Assembly: GCA_001632435.1 (NCBI GenBank)
Contig: KV423985.1
Span: 61,931 to 125,930 of the forward strand
Source of the DNA: Calocera cornea HHB12733
Lineage: Eukaryota; Basidiomycota; Dacrymycetes; Dacrymycetales; Dacrymycetaceae
Direction of reading: 5' to 3'
DNA length: 64,000 bases
Made by a program: the position numbers and the translations under genes
The notes under the pieces: model-generated
The model's input: the letters and a program-made list of their open reading frames with translations, nothing else
What the model was told of the DNA's origin: nothing
Database searches by the model: none
Shown here: positions 23,648-36,136 of the stretch, in pieces
Layout: each line of letters opens with the position of its first letter
Position numbering within the stretch: position 1 is the first letter of the stretch

Positions 23648-25163
23648 GATGGATGTTGTCAGAAAGAGGGTGGGAGGGGCGGAAAGGGGCAGAACGACCG
23701 AGCAGCGTCAAATTTTCGAGGCGAAGTGGCCCGAACGCAGCACGTGCCAGTCATAATCGCGAGGGGTGAATCGCGGTGAATCACTGCGAAGCTCGCCACG
23801 TAAAAACCACTCTGGCCACCGAGATCACCCTCGCCCACTGAACCACCGTCACGCCATTATCCGGGCGGCAGACAACGCGCATGTCGAGGCCTGCCTCTAT
23901 TGTCCAGTCAGATGGTGACTGGGTGCGTATAGGTATAGGACTTCATGCCGGTATATCGAGTATAGGTAGGCGACACTTGTAAAGCAGAGTTGGTGTAAAG
24001 TCTGTGCAACTCGACGCGAAAAACGCGACCCAAAATTATCTTGCGAGAGGCTGTGCGGCGGAGGCATCTCGTATAGCTCAGGGCAGGCACTTACGCGTCG
24101 CGACACATGGACGGGCTGGGTTCCTAGCAGCTCCGACAGCTGCCACGCCATTGTCGAGCTAGTTGCTTTACTGTGAGCTATCACAAGCTGTCGGCGCTTT
24201 AATCTCCTGCTAATGATCAATGGGGATAACCTGTTGGTCTCCGCGGATAGTGCATAGGGTGGTGGTGGCGCACGCACCAGAACAGTGGGTTGATTCGGTG
24301 CATGCGGAGCGGGAGTCCCTATTGCTCCTGCGTGATAGCGACTTCCCTGTCAAAAGGGAGTGAAGCGCACCTCTGGATTCGAGGGACGGTAATCTCGTCG
24401 CTAGCTGGCTCGGCGTTGGAGGACGATTCGGGGAATGCGTTTCGGCCTGCGGTGATCGAGAGTGAGTTCTTCGTGCTGTTCTTCTCCTGTGTTCTTCCGA
24501 TGATATCGGTCATCCTTGTGGTGCTTCAGCCTACTGATTGCTGGCCAGGAAGGATAAGGATAGCATTGTTATGTGCATATGTGACTGTTGAGATGGCCCC
24601 ACCATAAGCCATGCAGGCTGAACCGGTCCAACGATCAATAGGCCCATTCAGCATGCTGTGACAACGACTGGCACTGCCGCGTGTATACACTTAGTGATAC
24701 ACTTCCACGGCGATAAGAATTCTACGCTGCTATTTCTGCTTCATCGCGCGTACCTGACCGTGGTCGCTTCCTCAATGGACTCCTCGTGAGCTGTACCTTC
24801 GTCGTCATCGGTGCACGTGGTCTAACTATGCTTATCTAGCTTCTTTCACCGGGAACCGCGCAGTCCAACTTCCTCATTCGTTGCGCTGCGGTTGGTCTTC
24901 GGAAAATGGTTCCAACGATTGGTGGCTATATGCTGGCCACCCTTGGGCCGCGCAGCATCATTTATTGAGGCATTTCAGAGTCCGCGCTATCTTTATGGGT
25001 TTACTAGCATATTCGCCGTGCGGATCTCGCTGGCCGCTATCCTGTCGGCCCATGCTCTTATAGTTCGACACGCAAAGTTTCTCTCACAACCTCAGTCCTT
25101 GGGAGTTTCAAGCCCCTGTGACTTCAAGTCCTTTCTGAAGCTCTTCTACCGTCGGTTTGAAAG
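23648..25163. other. Divergent intergenic region, 1.5 kb
   Basis: Lies between the BTB gene (minus) and the oligopeptide transporter (plus), and so contains both promoters. Several short open frames are present, but no recognisable gene, repeat or RNA. Confidence 0.5.
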
Positions 25164-28100
25164 ATGGCCACCGCGGCTGAGCAGATGGGCCATCATGGCG
25201 GCGACCTCGGTTTCGAGTACGGCAACCGCGAGGTCCCCACTACCTACTTCAGCGGCGTTGAGCCAGCGATTACGAGGTCGACTTCGCAGAAGGACAAGTT
25301 CACTACGGAGAAAGGCGGAAATGGGAGCGATGAGGATTTCGCGCTCGCCAAGGTCGCCAAACTTGAGGTCGACGAGTCGGTGTCGGATAATAGCAGCTCG
25401 AAGGAGGTCATCACCGACTATCGCCAGCTGATCACCCAGGTTATTTCTCCCGAGGATGATCCTACGCAGAATCCGTGGACGTTCCGCATGTGGTTCATCG
25501 GCCTCGGCCTCTCTACCTTCGGTGGTGTTCTCGCCGAGATCTACTACTTCAAGCCGTAAGTCCATGTCCATGTTTCACCTCTGAATGGAATCCTGATCAA
25601 TATGTGATTCTAGGCAAACCATCCTCGTTTCGACTATGTTCTTGGCTATCATCTGTTAGTGCTATTCTCGCTCTTGTTGAAAGCTGGTTCAAAATTTTGC
25701 AGCCTACGTCATTGGTGAAGCGTTTGCTACATTCATCCCAAGGCGCGGGGTGTTCAGGTACCTGAACCCCGGACCTTTCAACAAGAAAGAGCACGCCGCA
25801 ATCGTATGTTTTGCACTTTATCCGGCGATAAGTCAAGACATTGAGAGTGATCCAGGTCATCATGGCAAGTGCCGCCGCGAACAGTGCCCTTGGGACGGAG
25901 ATTCTCGCCGTGCAACGGCTCTACTACAACCAGACGCCCAACCCCGCCTTGTCAATCTTCATGCTGTTCAGCTCCCAGCTGATGGGTTATGGGATGGCTG
26001 GACTTATGCGCCCTGTTCTGCTGTATCCGACCCGCATGCTGTATCCAACTGTCCTTCCGCTTATCAGCATGTTTGAAACTCTGCATGGTGACCGCCATGA
26101 GGTCCGGTTGAAATTAAGGCTTTTCTGGATTGCCTTTTTCTGGTGAGCACAATTCAGGGATTATTTAATGGCATGTCATGAACGCAGTACGCAGCATCTT
26201 CTTTTGGGAGATTGTGCCGGAGGTCAGTAGCGGTCGTGTCCGTCACAAGAGAAACCATGTCTTATTGCATAAACAGTGGATCTTCCCGCTGCTCACTGGT
26301 CTATCGGTATTCTGCCTGGCCAACCCGAACTCTATGCCTTTCACCCTTGTCTTCGGCGGAAGTAATGGAAATGAGTTCGTTCCTAAGCTGTCAGTCTTTG
26401 GGAACTGAGCTGATTAAGCTCGAAGGGGCCTCGGTGTCGGTTCGTTGTGCTTTGATTGGCAATACATCTCTGGCGGTGTCTCGCCTCTCGCTATTCCTTT
26501 GCAAGCGCAGATGGCGAACTTCATCGGTTACCTATTGTGCATTGCCGTGTTCTGCGGTGTATGGTTTGGCAATATCTATTCAGCGCAGAACTTCCCCTTC
26601 GTATGTTTTCTTCTGGGTTGGAGAACTGTTTCTGATAGTTTCCTTCAAGCTCTCGCAAACCCTGTTCTTTGCGAACGGTACGCAGTACGACCAGCTTCTC
26701 ATTCTCGACGAGAACTTCGAGGTTGACTATACCAAACTGGCTGGTATGTTCGCTCCGAAGTTAAATCATCCTCCTTTGAGCTGACAAATCCTGTATTGTG
26801 CAGAGGTCGGGCTGCCATGGTATGCTTCCACATATGTGGTCACACTGCTGGTGTCGAACAGTAGGTTTACGATAAAGAAGCTTGTCAATGTCTGACATTC
26901 ATTCAGTGTCATTCTCGGCTACCATTGTCCACCTGCTGCTTTGGTAAGCTGACGCTGTTAGTCCGCTACTCGGCACGCCTGAATGTGTCCTAGGAATCGC
27001 AAAGATTTGGCCATCGCCTGGTCCTGGGCTGCTCCTCGTAATCTCCTGCGCTTAGCTCGGAACTTTAACTGGCGATTCTGGGAAGCCTCCGCCGATTTCA
27101 AGCCCCCTGCCAATGAGGAGGAGCTGGATCCTCACTACAAGGAGATGCTGAAGTACAAGGACAGTCCCGATTGGTGGTATGTATAGTCAATTTTCACCCG
27201 TCTCATGGCTGAATTGCTTGTAGGTATGCCGTTACATGGGTTATCGCTGCAGTTGTCGGCATGATTGTCATTTACGAAGGGAACTCAACGTTACCTTGGT
27301 GGGGATACTTCATTGCCATCATCTTGGCGGTTATTTGCATTCTCTTCTTCGGTGGGTCACCGTTCCATTGCGGCGCCTAGCTGCTCGATTCTGACTGATC
27401 CAGGCGCCCTCGGTGCTATTACGGGCCTCAATGCTTCCGTCGGCACATTCCTGCAGATGGTCGGAGGCTATCTGTAAGCCGTCCGGTTGATCTTAGAGTC
27501 CATTCTAAACATGAGTTCAGCCACCCGGGCAAACCGGTTGCCAACATGTACTTTGTGAGTGCCAGACGCCACTCTGCTTCTGCATTCGTTGCTAATGGAT
27601 CAATCCAGGTTTTGTGGAGCTACAACAGTGTCAGCCAGGGCATTCTACTCCTGCGTGATCTCAAGATCGCCCAATGTATCCAGATTCTACTTGATTATTC
27701 GTCCCACCGCTAAAGCCTCTCTACAGATGTCAAGCTTCCTCCTCGCTGCACGTACACTGTGCAGATCATTGGCACTCTGCTGGGCGCTCTGCTCAATTGG
27801 ATCATGATGAATTCGATTGTCGAGAATCAACGCGAGATTCTACTCTCTGTTGAAGGCACGAATATCTGGTCTGGTCAACAACCCCAGTACGTTCATTCTT
27901 GCTTTTCTGCTATTCGGTTCTGACAGTTTCCAACAGAGCATACAACAGCCAGGCCATTGCCTGGGGCGGCCTCGCCCACGAAATGTTCGATGTGGGCCAG
28001 CAGTACCAGTGGGTGCCGCTCGCGTTCTTGGTCGGCATCGCTGCGCCCATTCCTTTCTGGGTGATTCATCAGTACTGGCCGAAGTTGAGAATGGACTATT

Positions 28101-28704
28101 ACGTGAGCTGTTCCCCAACCCATATCTCGCTTTGGCTGACCCTCTTCTCAAGTACACACCGATTATTATGTAGGCGTGAATCGCCAGCACTCACCGATTT
28201 CTTCTCACTCTCTTCTAGCTCCTACATCGGCTGGCTCTGCGTTGGCATCAACTCATCTGTCCTTAGTTACTTCGCGGTGGCCTTCTTCTCCCAATGGTAC
28301 TTGCGCAGGGTACGTCATTTGACTTGATTCCACGCTCTATGTGTGTAACATGCGATAATATAGAAATATCCGGTTTGGTTCAGGAAGTACAATTACAGTA
28401 AGATCTCATCGGTTTCGTTTTCCCTTGTACTTACCACTTTCCTTAGTTCTGGCCGCTGCCCTTGACGGCGGCACCCAAGTCATGGTTTTCATCCTGTCAT
28501 TTGCTGTTCAAGGAGCTAGTGGTATGTTACTATACTCTCTGGTGTTCGACTCTTTCCTGATGTTGCTCTCCCAGGCACTGCGAACTTGTTCCCCGCTTGG
28601 TGTGTACTGATCCCTCCCTTGAAGTGGTTACCTCCTAAGTTTGATCCTTCAGGTGGGGTGCTAACCAGGGCGGCAACTACGATCGTTGCTTCTACTACTA
28701 CTAG
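25164..28704 (+). CDS. Oligopeptide transporter, OPT family
   Basis: At least 15 short introns interrupt a protein of roughly 800 residues, the usual length for fungal OPTs. A hydrophilic N-terminus of about 95 residues ends in SPEDDPTQNPWTFRMWFIG, where the first membrane segment begins. The family signatures are present: YLNPGPFNKKEH after the second membrane region, and the KIPPR-like motif as VKLPPRCTYTVQ in the second half. GTFLQMVGGYLHPGKPVANMYF is another conserved block. The chain ends in WWGANQGGNYDRC followed by FYYY and TAG at 28702-28704. OPTs import tetra- to hexapeptides, and some carry glutathione or metal chelates, by proton symport at the plasma membrane. It stands alone between two large intergenic regions. 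Some inner exon joins were assigned only by family resemblance. Confidence 0.9.
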
Positions 28705-30308
28705 CCGTTCTTGTGACCCCCCAATTCCCCCACTTTGTACACCGCAATCCCCAGCCTTCTTCCACCGTAAACGACACCGAACTTTACGCGCGTGCCCTCA
28801 GTCGCTCGTTGTCCGCTGTTGTAGAGTAAAGATATGGAACTGTATACTTGGAACTTTGACCGATACGCGTATACAGCGTACTGAATGTCCCGCTGGAATT
28901 CCCGATAGACCGGAGAAGGATAAAGGAAAAGGAGCTTGTCACCGCCTGTCGCACTCCCGAGAAGCTCTCAACGACACGCGGAGTGATATCGCGTGATGGA
29001 GCGGGACTGCGCGGTAATAAGGCGTGATGACGCAGGGCATTTTTTGGCATGATGCGCCCCACATGCGCCCTATGTCCATGGCACGCGGACGAAACGTAAA
29101 GGACCATGCGACCATTTCGGCGATGATCCGGTGCCAGGAATAACCCTACATCCTATTGCACCGCTAATCTCATTTGAGTCCCGTTGGGCCAAACACGACC
29201 TTCTGCCGTGCTATCTCTGGCAATGGCAATACAGGTGCCAAATAAATACAAGTCAAGTTAACGTAGATCCTGTTAGTGCTTTGGAAACGGAACAGGCGAG
29301 CGTCAGTGCAAGAGCTGGACGGACCTCGTGCGCCGCAGAAGCTTCCTAGAAGAATTAGTCTTTTAAGGAAACTGATCCGGCAGGAGGGGTCACGTGTTCA
29401 CGGTCACAGCTGGTCGTACCACTCACACTGAATTACAAACTCAACACCACCTGCAGGTCGAGTAGGCAAGAATCACCCTTTGCATAGTAGATGTGTAGTA
29501 ACGTATTAGAAGTCCATTATCTTCGAGTTATCACCCACAATGCTGCACCGCGTCGCAGGATAGCATAGAGTGCTGTCGATGTCCTGCAAGGTCTACACCA
29601 CTGTTGTCAGGCAGTCTGTAGTCAAGGTATTCGCAATCTGTCATGTATGCAGGACAAAGTTGTTTCACATTGAGTTGGAAAGGCACTCTCGCTTCTTGAC
29701 GCAAAACGAAGGTATCGGAGTAGATTCCCTAAAACTAGTAGAGTGGCTAGCACGGTGTCACTATACAGCTCGGGATGGACGCGTTTCGAAGCGGACCATG
29801 ACAACCGCCGGTTCTCGGTGGACTAGGCTATAGCGACGTGCATCCCATATGGCTACATTGCCAGACGCCTTCGATGTAACTACGAGCATTTGACTTCGTT
29901 ACGCGCGCTTGACGTCGTTTTATCTATCTATGTCGCTAGGAGCGCACCGTTGACGTCACTAGGGGATTTTATGGCGGGACGAGCCCGATGTGATTCAAGA
30001 CTACAGTAGACGACAACAACATGCTGTACGCGAATACAACACGAGTCAAACATCACAGCAGTGCTAGGGTGCGTACGGATGGATCTACAACCACGAATAT
30101 CTACAGTAATACACAACGTTTCCCTCGCTTTTTCACCCTCGCCCAATTGCGGGCCGACATGCACAGAATGTGGATTTTTTTGGTACGCGCTCGAGGCTCG
30201 CCAGGTTCGGCACCATCTCATTCAGCAACAGCTCCCTCCACACACTGCAACGCATTGTCAGATAAGTGGCGGCGGTAACAGGCAGGGAACATACGTGCGA
30301 AATAGTTA
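28705..30308. other. Convergent intergenic region, 1.6 kb
   Basis: Lies between the transporter stop and the stop of the AT-hook gene. No gene, repeat or RNA was recognised; scattered TGACGTC-like words occur near 29900-29960. Confidence 0.45.
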
Positions 30309-33300
30309 TCACACGAATAGCGGCTGTTCGTCCTCGCCGCCGTCCTCGGCACCATGCTTGTTATTCTCGTTGTCGCCGCCGAGCAAGTCATCTTCCCCTT
30401 GATACTGCTGCTCTCCATCAGCAGGTTCGTCCGCATCGTCATTTGCGTCGTCTTCAACTACTTGCTCCTGCTGCTCGTCCGCACCAGACCGCGCTGCATT
30501 CTGCGCATCACCTTGCGGCGGGAGCACCTGCTTCCCCGCCCTCCCAAGATCAGTCTCGTCATCGGAATCTGGCCCCTCGCGTTCTTTCGAAGCAGGCACC
30601 TCGTGGGGCTGAGCACGCTTGTAAGCACCCAATATCACGTCTGTGCCGGCGCAGATTTGTACGAGAGTAGCACTCACGTCCAGTTCGTCCGCCATTTCCT
30701 CGTCCTGCGTCTCTCCATCGAGCCCATTTTCTTCTTGGCCTTCCTGCGTCTCTTCTTCTTCAGGGCCGAAGAGGTCGTCATCCTGATCGGCCATGCCGCC
30801 AACGACATCGTCCAGTGCGATTTCGGGTCGAATTTCGGAGGTTTCGATCTGGACCTCCACTTCGGCGGCACTCTCAGCTACAGCTGGCTCCTCATTGTCC
30901 TCGAGCTCGAGCTCGGGCTCATTGTGCTCAGNNNNNNNNNNNNNNNNNNNNNNNNNNNNNNNNNNNNNNNNNNNNNNNNNNNNNNNNNNNNNNNNNNNNN
31001 NNNNNNNNNNNNNNNNNNNNNNNNNNNNNNNNNNNNNNNNNNNNNNNNNNNNNNNNNNNNNNNNNNNNNNNNNNNNNNNNNNNNNNNNNNNNNNNNNNNN
31101 NNNNNNNNNNNNNNNNNNNNNNNNNNNNNNNNNNNNNNNNNNNNNNNNNNNNNNNNNNNNNNNNNNNNNNNNNNNNNNNNNNNNNNNNNNNNNNNNNNNN
31201 NNNNNNNNNNNNNNNNNNNNNNNNNNNNNNNNNNNNNNNNNNNNNNNNNNNNNNNNNNNNNNNNNNNNNNNNNNNNNNNNNNNNNNNNNNNNNNNNNNNN
31301 NNNNNNTCCACTTCGGCGGCACTCTCAGCTACAGCTGGCTCCTCATTGTCCTCGAGCTCGAGCTCGGGCTCATTGTGCTCAGGCTCATCGATATTGTCTT
31401 CTGGCTCATCGGCGTTATCTTCTGGCTTATCAGCATCATCTTCCGGCTCATTGACGTTGTCCTCAGGCTCATCGGCGTTGTCCTCAGGGTCGAAATCGTT
31501 GTCTTCAGGTTCAGGCTCCTCGTCTTCAGCATCTTCAACCCTATCGACAGCCTCCTTCTTGTTGTCATCGTCCTCGTCGTCCGAGTCATCATCGCTCACG
31601 AAACCTTGGCTGGACCTGGGGGCAGTTCCTTGGCTGGCCCTGCGAGGCGTCGCTTTCTTGCCCGACTTGGAGGCAGACGTTGGGGTCACCGGCTTGTTTC
31701 CCCGACGGGAGCTGGCCGTCTGAGCGGTGGAAGTTGGCTTGCGAGGAGATTTCTTGGACGAGACTGACTTTTTCGGGGTTGTCGGCTTCTTCGGGGATGC
31801 GGACTTCCTCGACGACGCAGGCTTCGGCTTCTTCGGCGAAGAACTAGAACGAGCGGAGGGCCTGCCCCTCGTAGGACGAGTGGACGAAACACTACGACTG
31901 ACCGTTTGTTTCGCAGGGGCTTTGCCCTTGCCTTTCGTCACCGACGCCTTCTTCACCGGCGCAGCTTTCTTCACTGGCGCCTTCTTCCGCGGAGCCTCCT
32001 CCTCCTCTTCTTCTTCTTCGTCATCATCCTCAGATACGGAGCCCACCTTCTCAGGGTCAATGATCTGTCCGTTCTTGTCATACCTGACGCCCTGAACAGG
32101 GCCAGGAGTGCTGCGAGTCGAGCGCCTCTGACCGTCATCAGTCGACGTGACTCGCGAAACAGGAGCAGAGCGGCCGCGGGATGGTTTTCCAGTGCTCCTT
32201 GCCGCCGCCGAGCTAGGAGTTTGCGTCTTGCCCTGCGTTGCGCGTTCGGCGGTTGCCTTTTTCCCGTTCGATGCGGGCTGCTTGCCCTTCGCCGCTTGTT
32301 CCGCGGCACGCCTCCGTGCCACGTCGGCATACGTTTCGTACGGACCGTGCTCAATGAAGACCACTATCCCGGAGGGGCGTCTAGGGGAAGCGGTGTCCTT
32401 TGGCGGGGGACCGGGGCGCTTTGAAGCGGAGACAGGGGCAGAGGCTGCCTGACCGCGAGAACGGCGGCGCGGCCCGACCTCCTCCAGGGCATCCTCCACT
32501 TCTTCTTCGTCTTCCTCCTCCTCCTCCTCTTCTTCTTCTTCTTCCTCAACAGCTTTCGCGGAGGTTCTCGTGCTCCTCCCCTTGGGTTTGTGAGGCTCTT
32601 CCTTCGCGGCCTGTCCACGGGTGCGGCGTTTCTCCGGTTCTGCGGGCAGCTTAGCGGAGCGCGTAGGTCGGCGGACGGGCTCCTCTTCCTCCGATCCCTC
32701 TGCATACCTGCTAGGGATTTTCCTTGGGCGTGTGGCGGATTGGGAAGCAGCACTGCGGCGGGAACGGACGGGCTGCTCTTCCGCTTCTTCCTCATGCGCG
32801 CGGGAAGTTCTCCCGGACCGCCTGCGCGGCAGAAGCTCCTCTTCCTCCACGATCTCCTCATCGGAAGCACGATAGTCCTCGTCATCATCGACCACTTCCA
32901 CAACCTCGACTTCATCAACCTCTTCTTCGACGACTTCCACGTAGTCGGTGTCGGGTTCGCCTTCCGCATCTTCGTCGTCCTCAACAAGATCGCGGGCTTT
33001 GGGCTTGGAGATGGGCTTGGCAGCAGGCTTGGGCTTATTGAGGCTTCCCCTGGGGCGGCCACGACCGCGGCGCGCCACAGGCTCGACCTGTTCATCCTGC
33101 TCGACCCTCCTGACCTTGCTCGGTCTACCTCTCTTCCTTTTCTCGACCACCTGCACCTCCTCCTCTTCTTCCTCTTCCGCCGGATCCTCCGGATCGCTCT
33201 CCTCCGAGCTGAGCACCTCCCGGCCGCGCTTCGCGCCCCTCTTTGGCTCGGGGGCAGCGGTGCGGGCTTGGGTCTTCTTTGAGCCCCGCTTGGCGGCTGC

Positions 33301-34085
33301 GGGTGGGGAAGGGGAGGAACGACGCGCGCGCTTTTTTGCGGGGCGGGGGAGGGACTCGGCCTCGGAGTCCGTGACGGGGATAGTGGGCGTCGGCTCGCCG
33401 AAGTGCGGATCCTGCATTACAAAGATGATAGATCAGCAACTATATGCTGCCGAAACCTGAAAGAAAAGCCCACCTCATCCTGCCCCCTGAACCCTTTCGC
33501 CTTCCTCTTGATCGCTCCCCCGTTAGCGCCATTCGACGCGGTCTTCTGCCGGCTTCCCGATGCGCGCGCTGCCGCGTCCTTCGCCTCGGCGAGCGCCTTG
33601 GTCTTCGGCCGTCCCCTGCGGCGCGCGACCGTCTCAACCTCCACGAACTCCTCCTCATCGATTTCTTCTTCGCGCTCATCCTCGTACTCGCTGTTGTCGG
33701 ACACGAGGTTTATCGGCTCTCCGCGGGAGCGGCGCGGCGGTGCGAGGAGGTCGCTCTCCGAGTCGGACCTCGCTTCGGACCTTCTTTTCTTCCCCGCGCT
33801 CTGGCTGGGTGCGGGCTCTTCCTCTTCCTCTACCCTCCTCCCAGATCCCCCGGCTGCAGCAAGCGCCATAACGCTCGCGACAGTCTGCACGGGCTCGGGC
33901 GGCGGTGTAGGCGTCTTGGGCAGCACGGGCGGCGCGTAGGGATCGAACACCGTATTGGCTAGGACGCGGCGGGCACGATTCTGCGGCTGCCGGCCGCGGC
34001 GCTTGGGCAGGCCCTCTTCGCCCCCGTCGTCTGAGAAGGCGCCGAAGGAGCCGTCGGAGAGCGGGGATGGGGCACGGATGGCCAT
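30309..34085 (-). CDS. Highly charged AT-hook nuclear protein (function unknown)
   Basis: Reads from ATG 34085 (MAIRAPSPLSDGSFG) through an intron at 33473-33412 into one long exon. Another likely intron (GTGAGT donor near 30675, in-frame length) precedes the stop at 30309. The protein alternates very acidic blocks (a run of about a dozen Glu near 32530) with basic blocks. Several AT-hook cores occur: RRGRPKTK, KRGRPSKV, RGRGRPRGS and RGRPSAR. A Lys/Pro/Ser-rich SPKKP region resembles histone H1 tails, and an acidic tandem of EPEDN-type heptads follows. It should be a nuclear, minor-groove-binding, intrinsically disordered protein. No catalytic or folded domain was recognised. A run of 375 N (30932-31306) interrupts the gene, probably as an assembly artefact. 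Confidence 0.7.
30856..31382. repeat. Identical 76-bp flanks on both sides of the N gap
   Basis: Positions 30856-30931 and 31307-31382 are the same 76 bases (TCCACTTCGGCGG ... TTGTGCTCAG), one ending at and one starting at the run of N. Merging them leaves the minus-strand reading frame open and continuous. Confidence 0.95.
30932..31306. other. Assembly gap, 375 N
   Basis: Run of undetermined bases inside the AT-hook gene. Its flanks overlap, so the true sequence may contain no missing bases at all. Confidence 0.95.
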
Positions 34086-34839
34086 TTGGGAGCTTGGTGA
34101 GATCAGGTTTCGATTAGCCGTGCTGCTATTTTTGGTGTTGGGTGGTGGATGTGCTGGTGTTGGTGCTGGGGTCGAGGTTGAAGCTGAAGCTGAAGTCGAA
34201 GTTGAAGGGTGCTGGAGTCGGAGGTTGAAGTCGACAATCGAACGAGATGGCGGTCGAGAATCAAGGAGCAAACATGGCGCGTCGCCGCTCTTCACCGGTG
34301 AACCAAGCGTGTCACCTCAGCCACAGACCAGGAATCCCAGTCAAGAGGCAACAAAGAGGTAAGTGGGGGAGGGGAGAAAGGAAGCAGAACAGGGAGGCAA
34401 CTGAGGGCACAAGGTCACGGAGGTAAATTGGGGACTGCGTTGGAATGCCGCGTGTTCGGCCGCACGCCGTAGCCTGGGAGCAATAGGGTGTCGTACACCA
34501 TTTGATGAACCAGGCACGTGCAGAGTGAGGTGCAAGATGTGACTGAGGAGGTTAAACTGCTTCTTTACCGCAGGGTGTTAAGAGTTAGAAGAGTGCTTTC
34601 CATCAGATGGTTGGGCCGACGCGCCGAAACGCGTTTGTCTCACAATCACCGGCGTGAGAACGAATAAGTAAGTGCCGCTCATGCAACGCACGATCTCCGC
34701 TGCCAAACCCACTAGCATCAGCAAGCCTGCCGAAGTGGATACGTCACACCTATCAGAGCTTGATATCTTCCCATCATTTTCCCACACCTCACCCCTCACA
34801 CCACCCAGAAAAAGGCCCAGCTTCGCGTGGCAATGCATC
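34086..34839. other. Divergent intergenic region between the AT-hook gene and the MIT array
   Basis: Contains the 5' flank of the AT-hook gene, including GAAGTTGAAG-type purine-rich direct repeats near 34165-34215. An upstream in-frame ATG at 34295 would add a Ser/Thr/Pro-rich leader and is considered less likely. Nothing else was recognised. Confidence 0.45.
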
Positions 34840-35092
34840 GGGGCTTAACTCCGCTCTCGGCTCCGCGTTCAAAGGCTCAGGAACGGGCCTGCCCCCCCAG
34901 CCCCCCTTCCACGCTAGACGAACTCAGAACAGCCTGTTCACTGCTGGGCTCGCACATCGAGTTGTTCCGGTTGCACCTGCGCAAGAGCCGGGAACACAGG
35001 GCATCCCCGCTCGGCACCCCCCCGTCCTCACCCCTCGGTCACACGGCAACGACACAGCATAACGCCGAGATCCCGTCTTCGAATGTCTAGTA

Positions 35093-35683
35093 ATGGCTAT
35101 TTCAGCGAGCGACCTCCCGGCACTCATGAACACAGTGACCGTCACGCTCTAGGTTACGTTTGTGATTGCCGTCCTTGTCGACAGACTCAAAGGTCCGCTC
35201 CCGCAGCGAAACTTCGAGGTGAGCTCTTTCATCCGTGCTATCAACCCCTGCCACTGCTCCCATCTGTCGCTGCTGGATCAGTACTAACAAGCTCCTGCAG
35301 AGAGCGCTTACTGCCGCGGATAAATCGGTGCATGAGGATCTTGAGCGTAACTATCCCGATGCGCACAAGCTGTACCTGGAGGCGTTGGGCTGTTTCAAGT
35401 TGGCGCCGAAGGACATGAATGGTACGGCGACTCGGCCCTGCCTCTCTCCCTGCCTCCTGCCAGTCCTATGAGGCTGTGTGCAATGCTGACACAGCGGCAG
35501 ACCATCCAGGATCAGCAGCAGCATCCAAGGAAAGGTACGGGAATTTCAGAGAAAATTCAGACGAGGATCAAAAGCATCGGGGAGCGCGCCGGAGCCCTTG
35601 GGCAGCACCTTGCTGAGGTCGAGGCGCACCGGCGGGCGCAGGAGGCGGTGTGGTGGGCCACTGTGTATGAGTTGCGGTGGTGA
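35093..35683 (+). pseudogene. MIT-domain paralog 1, probably broken
   Basis: The hydrophobic exon (VTFVIAVLVDRLKG, ending NFE before GTGAGC) has an in-frame TAG at 35150-35152 after its only nearby ATG (35093). An intron with a perfect TACTAAC branch site leads to the MIT-like exon 35301-35421 (RALTAADKSVHEDLERNYPD ... KLYLEALGCF). The next exon, ending WWATVYELRW before TGA at 35681-35683, lies in a different phase from the expected splice. Its homolog in unit 2 splices in frame. The stop and the phase break suggest a decayed copy; an alternative first exon cannot be excluded. Confidence 0.55.
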
Positions 35684-36136
35684 GTGCGGTTTGGTGATGT
35701 TGATTTAGGCACTGGTGGAGCGGATGCACGCTAGGCTCGGGCTCGGGCTCGGGCTAGTGGCGAGCTTACGGGTGGTTGAAGTCGGGTGTTGTGGTCATCA
35801 GGCGAGAAGCATTGGCAGAGGTGGCCGTCGGTCTGTCCTCAGCAGGGCATTTTCTGTAATATCAGTCTCATCCCCCTGTTCCTATCTTCACATTCGGCAC
35901 GCTCAGCACACCACAAACCACTAAACACTCCCCGGTCGCCAGTCACAGCACGCTCTGGAATCCTGGTGGCCAGATCGAGTCGAGTGTCTCGAGACGTTGG
36001 CCTCCTCTGAGGTTTGTGGCAAAGCGAAGCCATGCCCCATGCGGAATCTCAGCAGGTATAAGAGCTGCTCCTGCACCCAGTGTCAATGCATCGGTCCTTC
36101 ATCACCTCCGTCCTACGTGCGCATACTGTAGGTAAG

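Noticed and set aside
31727..33939. Several long plus-strand open frames rich in Ser, Phe and Leu
   Set aside because: They are antisense shadows of the Glu/Lys/Arg-rich AT-hook gene, produced by its codon bias.
34086..34295. Upstream ATG (34295) extending the AT-hook protein by 70 residues
   Set aside because: The extension is a low-complexity Ser/Thr/Pro stretch in repeat-like DNA; the ATG at 34085 starts a more typical N-terminus.
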